Source: Pseudomonadota bacterium (lineage in GTDB: Bacteria; Pseudomonadota; Gammaproteobacteria; Burkholderiales; Burkholderiaceae_C). Taken from it: 64,000 bases of DNA. Shown one piece after another: positions 59,339 through 64,000 of the stretch (the stretch's first letter is position 1; each line of letters begins with the position of its first letter). Location: positions 27,892-91,891 of the forward strand of contig JAIUOW010000023.1 of assembly GCA_020161775.1 (NCBI GenBank). Reading direction: 5' to 3'. The notes below the pieces were generated by a model. It saw only the letters and a program-made list of their open reading frames with translations. It made no database searches and had not been told where the DNA came from. A program made the position numbers and the translations under genes.

Positions 59339-60499
59339 ATGAAACGTTTTCTGCAGGCGCTGTGCGCGCCCCTTCTGGCAACGCTATGCGCTGCCGCTTT
59401 GGCCCAGGCGCCCCAGCCCCCCGAAATCGCGGCCCGCAGCTACCTGCTGATGGACCTCACGGCCAACCAGCTGCTGGCGGCACGGGACATCGACACGCCG
59501 GTGGAGCCGGCTTCGCTGACCAAGCTGATGACGCAGTACCTGGTGTTTGACGCGCTCAGGGCGAAAAAAATCGACATCAAACAGACGCTGCCGTTGAGCG
59601 AGCGCGCCTGGCGCATGCCGGGTTCACGCATGTTCATCGACCCGAAGATGAAAGTGCCGGTGGACGACCTGATCAAGGGCATGGTTGTGCAGTCGGGCAA
59701 CGACGCGACCGTGGCGCTGGCCGAGGGCGTGGGCGGCACGGTGGAGCGGTTTGTCCAGCTCATGAATGAGCAGGCCAAGGTGCTGGGCATGAAAGCCACC
59801 AGCTACAGGAACCCCGAAGGCCTGACCGAAGCGGGGCACACCACCACCGCGCGCGACCTGTCCATCCTGGCGACGCGGCTCATGCAGGACTTTCCCGAGT
59901 ACATGAGCTACTACGCCATCCAGAAGTACCGCTATGAGGGAACGCCGGCGGCCAACGACACCAACCGCAACCTGCTGCTGTTCCGCGATCCTTCGGTGGA
60001 TGGCCTGAAAACCGGACACACCGAGGCAGCGGGTTACTGCCTGATCGCCACAGCTCGGCGCGACTACCCCAACCTGGCCGGTGGGCGGCGCCTGCTGTCC
60101 ATCGTGCTGGGCACGGCCAGCGAAAACGCCCGTGCCAATGAATCCCAGAAGCTGCTGAACTGGGGCTACACCGCGTTTGAAGCCGTCAAGCTGTTTGACG
60201 CCAGCCAGCCCGTGGCCACGCCGCCAGTCTGGAAAGGCTCGGCCAGCACCGTCAAGCTGGGCCGCCCGAATGCCATCGTGGTGGCGGTGCCGGCCGGAAC
60301 GGCTGGGCGCCTCAAGACCCAGGTGGTGCGCCCCGACCCGCTGGTGGCGCCTTTTGCCAGGGGCCAGGCGGTGGGCACGCTGAAGGTGCTGGCCAATGAG
60401 CAGCCGGTGCTCGACGTGCCTCTGGTGGCCCTGGAAGGTGTGGAACAGGCTGGCTTGCTGGGCCGTGCCTGGGACGGTATCCGGCTCTGGATCAAGTAA
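59339..60499 (+). CDS. dacC: D-alanyl-D-alanine carboxypeptidase (DacC/PBP5-PBP6 type)
   Basis: This periplasmic penicillin-binding protein removes the last D-Ala of peptidoglycan stem peptides. The 386-residue product has a signal peptide (FLQALCAPLLATLCAAALAQ), then the catalytic triad of motifs: SLTK (Ser59, Lys62), SGN (Ser119) and KTG (Lys224). The N-terminal domain is followed by the PBP5-like C-terminal domain (about residues 275-365) and ends with an amphipathic helix (GLLGRAWDGIRLWIK) that anchors it to the inner membrane. Last gene before the str operon promoter. Confidence 0.94.
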   Translation: MKRFLQALCAPLLATLCAAALAQAPQPPEIAARSYLLMDLTANQLLAARDIDTPVEPASLTKLMTQYLVFDALRAKKIDIKQTLPLSERAWRMPGSRMFIDPKMKVPVDDLIKGMVVQSGNDATVALAEGVGGTVERFVQLMNEQAKVLGMKATSYRNPEGLTEAGHTTTARDLSILATRLMQDFPEYMSYYAIQKYRYEGTPAANDTNRNLLLFRDPSVDGLKTGHTEAAGYCLIATARRDYPNLAGGRRLLSIVLGTASENARANESQKLLNWGYTAFEAVKLFDASQPVATPPVWKGSASTVKLGRPNAIVVAVPAGTAGRLKTQVVRPDPLVAPFARGQAVGTLKVLANEQPVLDVPLVALEGVEQAGLLGRAWDGIRLWIK

Positions 60500-60535
60500 A
60501 TCACGTAAGCGGCCACTGACTTTCAATGGGCTGCA

Positions 60536-60564
60536 TTGCGGGATTTCCCGCACAAGGCTATACT
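60536..60564 (+). promoter_or_regulatory. str operon promoter
   Basis: TTGCGG (60536-60541) and TATACT (60559-60564) are spaced by 17 bp, 79 bp before the rpsL start. Between them is the short palindrome GCGGGATTTCCCGC (about 60538-60551). This is a good sigma-70-type promoter for the ribosomal operon. Confidence 0.7.
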
Positions 60565-60642
60565 GGAAGGCTTTTCCGCTTTTGGGGCGGGAAAGTTTCT
60601 CAAATTTTGACGATTCATTTGACGTTTTAGGGACGTTTTTCA

Positions 60643-61020
60643 ATGCCAACCATCAATCAACTGGTGCGTCAGGGGCGCGAGGTCGAAAAGACCAAGTCCA
60701 AAAGCCCTGCGATGCAGAACTCGCCGCAGCGTCGCGGTGTGTGTACCCGCGTGTACACCACGACGCCGAAGAAGCCGAACTCGGCCCTTCGTAAAGTTGC
60801 CAAGGTCCGCCTGACCAACGGCTTCGAAGTCATTTCCTACATCGGCGGCGAAGGCCACAACCTGCAGGAACACAGCGTGGTGCTGGTTCGTGGCGGTCGT
60901 GTCAAGGATCTGCCCGGTGTGCGTTACCACATCGTTCGCGGTTCGCTGGACCTGCAAGGCGTGAAAGACCGCAAGCAGTCGCGTTCCAAGTACGGTGCCA
61001 AGCGTCCGAAGAAGGCTTAA
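60643..61020 (+). CDS. rpsL: 30S ribosomal protein S12
   Basis: S12 shapes the decoding centre of the 30S subunit. The 125-residue protein has the usual length and sequence: [11 protein letters not shown] at the start, [20 protein letters not shown], and [20 protein letters not shown]. The lysines that mutate to give streptomycin resistance in other bacteria (TPKKPNS and RVKDLPG) are both present, so this is the sensitive form. The RBS AGGGACG lies upstream. First gene of [15 protein letters not shown]. Confidence 0.99.
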   Translation: MPTINQLVRQGREVEKTKSKSPAMQNSPQRRGVCTRVYTTTPKKPNSALRKVAKVRLTNGFEVISYIGGEGHNLQEHSVVLVRGGRVKDLPGVRYHIVRGSLDLQGVKDRKQSRSKYGAKRPKKA

Positions 61021-61172
61021 GCGCTTTCGTTTGTCCGTAGTTTCAAGGTGCTGGTCGGGCTGTGGCGGTCTGTATCAGCGTAGTGACCCGCTGTTGGGTC
61101 GAGTAAGTGGGAGTCCTGAATGGCTCTCGCGGCACCCGCAAAACGGTGCCAACTGAAGCAAAGAGGTGAAAA

Positions 61173-61646
61173 ATGCCACGTCGTCGCGAAGTCCCTAAAC
61201 GTGAAATCCTGCCGGATCCCAAGTTCGGCAACGTCGAGCTCTCCAAGTTCATGAACGTGATCATGGAAGGCGGCAAGAAAGCTGTCGCCGAGCGCATCAT
61301 CTACGGTGCCCTCGACTTCATCGAGAAGAAGAATCCGGGCAAGGACCCGGTTGAAGCCTTCACCATGGCCATCAACAACGTGAAGCCCATGGTTGAAGTG
61401 AAGTCCCGCCGCGTCGGCGGCGCCAACTACCAGGTGCCTGTCGAAGTGCGTCCGGTCCGCCGCCTGGCCCTGTCCATGCGCTGGATCAAGGAAGCCGCCC
61501 GCAAGCGCGGCGAAAAGTCGATGGCCCTGCGTCTGGCCAACGAGTTGATGGAAGCCACTGAAGGCCGTGGCGGTGCCATGAAGAAGCGTGACGAAGTGCA
61601 CCGCATGGCCGAAGCCAACAAGGCTTTCAGCCACTTCCGCTTCTAA
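61173..61646 (+). CDS. rpsG: 30S ribosomal protein S7
   Basis: S7 starts assembly of the 30S head and binds the 3' major domain of 16S rRNA. The 157-residue product has the family start [20 protein letters not shown], the segment [22 protein letters not shown] and the beta-hairpin [26 protein letters not shown] lies before the ATG. In other bacteria S7 represses its operon by binding the rpsL-rpsG leader. The 152-bp gap here (61021-61172) could hold that site, but I see no clear matching structure. It is followed by a hairpin (61670-61688). Confidence 0.99.
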   Translation: MPRRREVPKREILPDPKFGNVELSKFMNVIMEGGKKAVAERIIYGALDFIEKKNPGKDPVEAFTMAINNVKPMVEVKSRRVGGANYQVPVEVRPVRRLALSMRWIKEAARKRGEKSMALRLANELMEATEGRGGAMKKRDEVHRMAEANKAFSHFRF

Positions 61647-61669
61647 GAATCGTCCCCCTCTGGAGTGCG

Positions 61670-61688
61670 GGCCCGCCAAGAGCGGGCC
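61670..61688 (+). terminator. hairpin between rpsG and fusA
   Basis: GGCCCGC (61670-61676) and GCGGGCC (61682-61688) form a 7-bp stem around CAAGA, followed nine bases later by TTTT (61695-61698). Being inside the operon, 26 bp before the fusA ATG, it may be a partial attenuator or an RNA processing point rather than a true end. Confidence 0.45.
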
Positions 61689-61713
61689 TGTCCTGTTTTA
61701 ACGAAAGATCATC

Positions 61714-63816
61714 ATGGCCCGCAAAACGCCCATCGAGCGCTATCGCAACATCGGTATCTCGGCTCACATCGACGCCGGCAAGACCACGACCACTGAGCGC
61801 ATCCTGTTCTACACGGGTGTGAACCACAAGCTGGGCGAGGTGCACGACGGCGCCGCCACCACCGACTGGATGGAGCAGGAGCAGGAGCGTGGCATCACGA
61901 TCACCTCCGCGGCGGTTACCTGCTTCTGGAAAGGCATGGACCTGTCGTATCCGGAGCACCGCTTCAACATCATCGACACCCCCGGCCACGTGGACTTCAC
62001 CATCGAGGTGGAGCGCTCCATGCGCGTGCTGGACGGTGCCTGCATGGTTTACTGCGCCGTGGGTGGCGTGCAGCCCCAGTCTGAAACCGTCTGGCGCCAG
62101 GCCAACAAGTACAAGGTGCCTCGTCTCGCGTTCGTCAACAAGATGGACCGCACGGGCGCGAACTTCTTCAAGGTCTACGAGCAGATGCGCACGCGCCTGA
62201 AGGCCAACCCGGTCCCGGTGGTGATTCCCATTGGCGCCGAGGAGAACTTCAAGGGCGTGGTCGACCTGCTCAAGATGAAGGCCATCATCTGGGACGAGGC
62301 ATCCCAGGGCATGAAGTTTGAGTACGGCGACATCCCGGCCGACCTGGCGGAGACGGCCAAGGAATGGCGCGAGAAGATGGTCGAGGCGGCGGCCGAGGCC
62401 GACGAAGAACTGATGAACAAGTACCTTGAAGAGGGCGACCTTTCCGAGGACGAGATCAAGCGTGGCCTGCGCCAGCGCGCGATCGCCACCGAGATCCAGC
62501 CGATGCTGTGCGGCACCGCCTTCAAGAACAAGGGTGTGCAGCGCATGCTGGACGCCGTGATCGACTTCCTGCCTTCCCCGGTGGACATCCCGCCGGTGGC
62601 CGGTATCGGCGAGGACGAGCAGACGACGACGCGCAAGGCCGATGACAATGAGAAGTTCTCGGCGCTCGCGTTCAAGCTGATGACCGACCCCTTTGTGGGG
62701 CAGCTCACCTTCGTGCGCGTGTACTCGGGCGTGCTGTCCAAGGGCGACAGCGTTTACAACCCGGTGCGCGGCAAGAAGGAGCGCATTGGCCGCATCGTGC
62801 AGATGATGGCGAACAACCGGCAGGAGGTCGACGAGATTCGTGCTGGCGACATCGCCGCCTGCGTGGGCCTGAAGGACGTAACGACGGGCGAAACCCTGTG
62901 CGACCCCGATTCCGTGTTGACGCTGGAGCGCATGGTGTTCCCGGAGCCGGTGATCCGCCAGGCCGTGGAGCCCAAGTCCAAGGCCGATCAGGAAAAGATG
63001 GGCATCGCGCTGTCGCGCCTCGCCAACGAAGATCCCTCGTTCCGCGTGAACACCGACGAAGAATCCGGCCAGACCATCATTGGTGGCATGGGCGAACTGC
63101 ACCTGGAAATCATCGTTGACCGCATGAAGCGCGAGTTCGGCGTGGAAGCCAACGTTGGCAAACCCCAGGTGGCCTACCGCGAAACCATCCGCAAGTCGGT
63201 TGAAGAAGCCGAGGGCAAGTTCGTGCGTCAATCCGGCGGCAAGGGCCAGTACGGCCACGTCGTGCTCAAGATCGAGCCGAACGAAGCCGGCAAGGGTGTC
63301 GAGTTCGTCGACGCGATCAAGGGTGGCGTCGTGCCCCGCGAATTCATTCCCGCGGTGGAAAAGGGCATCAACGAAGCCGTCACGCAGGGCGTGCTGGCTG
63401 GTTACCCTGTGGTGGACGTCAAGGTCACGCTGCACTTCGGTTCGTACCACGACGTGGACTCGAACGAACTGGCATTCAAGATGGCCGCCATCTTCGGCTT
63501 CAAGGAAGGCTGCAAGAAGGCCAACCCGGTCATTCTCGAGCCGATGATGTCCGTCGAGGTGGAAACGCCTGAAGACTACGCTGGCAACGTGATGGGCGAC
63601 CTGTCGTCCCGCCGTGGCATGGTGCAGGGCATGGACGACATGGTGGGTGGCGGCAAGGCGATCAAGGCCGAAGTGCCCCTGTCCGAAATGTTTGGCTACT
63701 CGACCACGCTGCGTTCGATGTCGCAAGGCCGTGCCACGTACACGATGGAATTCAAGCACTACGCGGAAGCCCCGCGTAACGTTGCCGAAGCGATTGTTGC
63801 GGCCCGTGCCAAGTAA
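61714..63816 (+). CDS. fusA: elongation factor G
   Basis: EF-G is the GTPase that moves tRNAs and mRNA through the ribosome and splits ribosomes with RRF. The 700-residue protein has all G motifs: [15 protein letters not shown] (G1), GITITSAAV (G2), [18 protein letters not shown] (G3) and FVNKMDRTG (G4), then domains II-V ending in the usual [10 protein letters not shown]. Length and context (str operon) are standard, so this is the housekeeping copy. Confidence 0.99.
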   Translation: MARKTPIERYRNIGISAHIDAGKTTTTERILFYTGVNHKLGEVHDGAATTDWMEQEQERGITITSAAVTCFWKGMDLSYPEHRFNIIDTPGHVDFTIEVERSMRVLDGACMVYCAVGGVQPQSETVWRQANKYKVPRLAFVNKMDRTGANFFKVYEQMRTRLKANPVPVVIPIGAEENFKGVVDLLKMKAIIWDEASQGMKFEYGDIPADLAETAKEWREKMVEAAAEADEELMNKYLEEGDLSEDEIKRGLRQRAIATEIQPMLCGTAFKNKGVQRMLDAVIDFLPSPVDIPPVAGIGEDEQTTTRKADDNEKFSALAFKLMTDPFVGQLTFVRVYSGVLSKGDSVYNPVRGKKERIGRIVQMMANNRQEVDEIRAGDIAACVGLKDVTTGETLCDPDSVLTLERMVFPEPVIRQAVEPKSKADQEKMGIALSRLANEDPSFRVNTDEESGQTIIGGMGELHLEIIVDRMKREFGVEANVGKPQVAYRETIRKSVEEAEGKFVRQSGGKGQYGHVVLKIEPNEAGKGVEFVDAIKGGVVPREFIPAVEKGINEAVTQGVLAGYPVVDVKVTLHFGSYHDVDSNELAFKMAAIFGFKEGCKKANPVILEPMMSVEVETPEDYAGNVMGDLSSRRGMVQGMDDMVGGGKAIKAEVPLSEMFGYSTTLRSMSQGRATYTMEFKHYAEAPRNVAEAIVAARAK

Positions 63817-63881
63817 CTGATTGAAGACCAGTCTGCGATCACACACCCCGTCGTGCCCGTGCGGCGGGATCAGTGATGTGA

Positions 63882-64000
<119 letters not shown>

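Overview
The window is about 64 kb of GC-rich DNA, densely coded on both strands, and looks chromosomal. It most likely comes from a betaproteobacterium of the Burkholderiales, probably a Comamonadaceae relative (Acidovorax, Delftia or Variovorax type). The evidence is the three orphan Bug-type tricarboxylate-binding proteins, a DUF4148 protein, an [15 protein letters not shown] operon, Mg-type HemB beside HemJ, and intergenic palindromes of a kind I associate with that family. The assignment is an inference from gene content.

Region by region. 1-7009: the 3' part of a type VI secretion operon (tssK partial, tssL, tssM, tssA). TssM is divergent: it has no recognisable Walker A and only one N-terminal membrane helix. 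6990-21089: a catabolic island. One leftward operon holds a CaiB-type CoA-transferase, an RraA-like aldolase, a Bug protein, a type I CoA-transferase and a frameshifted hydroxypyruvate isomerase. A rightward pair is a GH88/GH105-like protein and an acyl-CoA dehydrogenase. A second leftward operon holds an acyl-CoA synthetase, a Bug protein, an enoyl-CoA hydratase, a MaoC-type hydratase and an SDR. A DeoR regulator and a third Bug protein lie rightward at the end. Three promoter regions share 10-bp-phased AAAT(T)C repeats that could be the DeoR operators.

21138-29890: a Gre-like protein, a nitroreductase, tRNA-Arg(CCG), a TetR gene divergent from an RND efflux operon (adaptor, pump, outer-membrane channel) with an AcrR-type palindrome between them, and a c-type cytochrome. 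29890-41322: a hypothetical gene, a TSUP transporter, amtB with a good sigma-54 promoter and an NtrC-like site, a GMC oxidoreductase, a 241-bp MITE-like palindromic element, mmsA divergent from a LysR gene, and a large secreted glycine-rich DUF11 protein.

41303-49938: an AtuA-like gene carrying an in-frame palindromic repeat and coupled to an enoyl-CoA hydratase; an MCE (Mla/Pqi-type) lipid-transport operon ending in a cyclic-nucleotide-binding protein; and a MarC/MaoC/SDR operon. 50035-55391: a 2-hydroxychromene-2-carboxylate isomerase-like protein, dienelactone hydrolase, amidohydrolase, GST, LysR, DUF4148 and CorA. 55493-60499: hemB and hemJ flank a likely small RNA (about 56658-56756); then come a VanZ-like protein, a thioredoxin-like ferredoxin, a hydrolase and a DacC-type carboxypeptidase. 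60643-64000: the str operon.

The best candidates for new biology are the DeoR-linked catabolic island, which mixes carbohydrate-type and CoA-type enzymes; the hemB/hemJ intergenic RNA with its C/U-rich loop; and the structured leader with an intrinsic terminator ahead of the TSUP gene.
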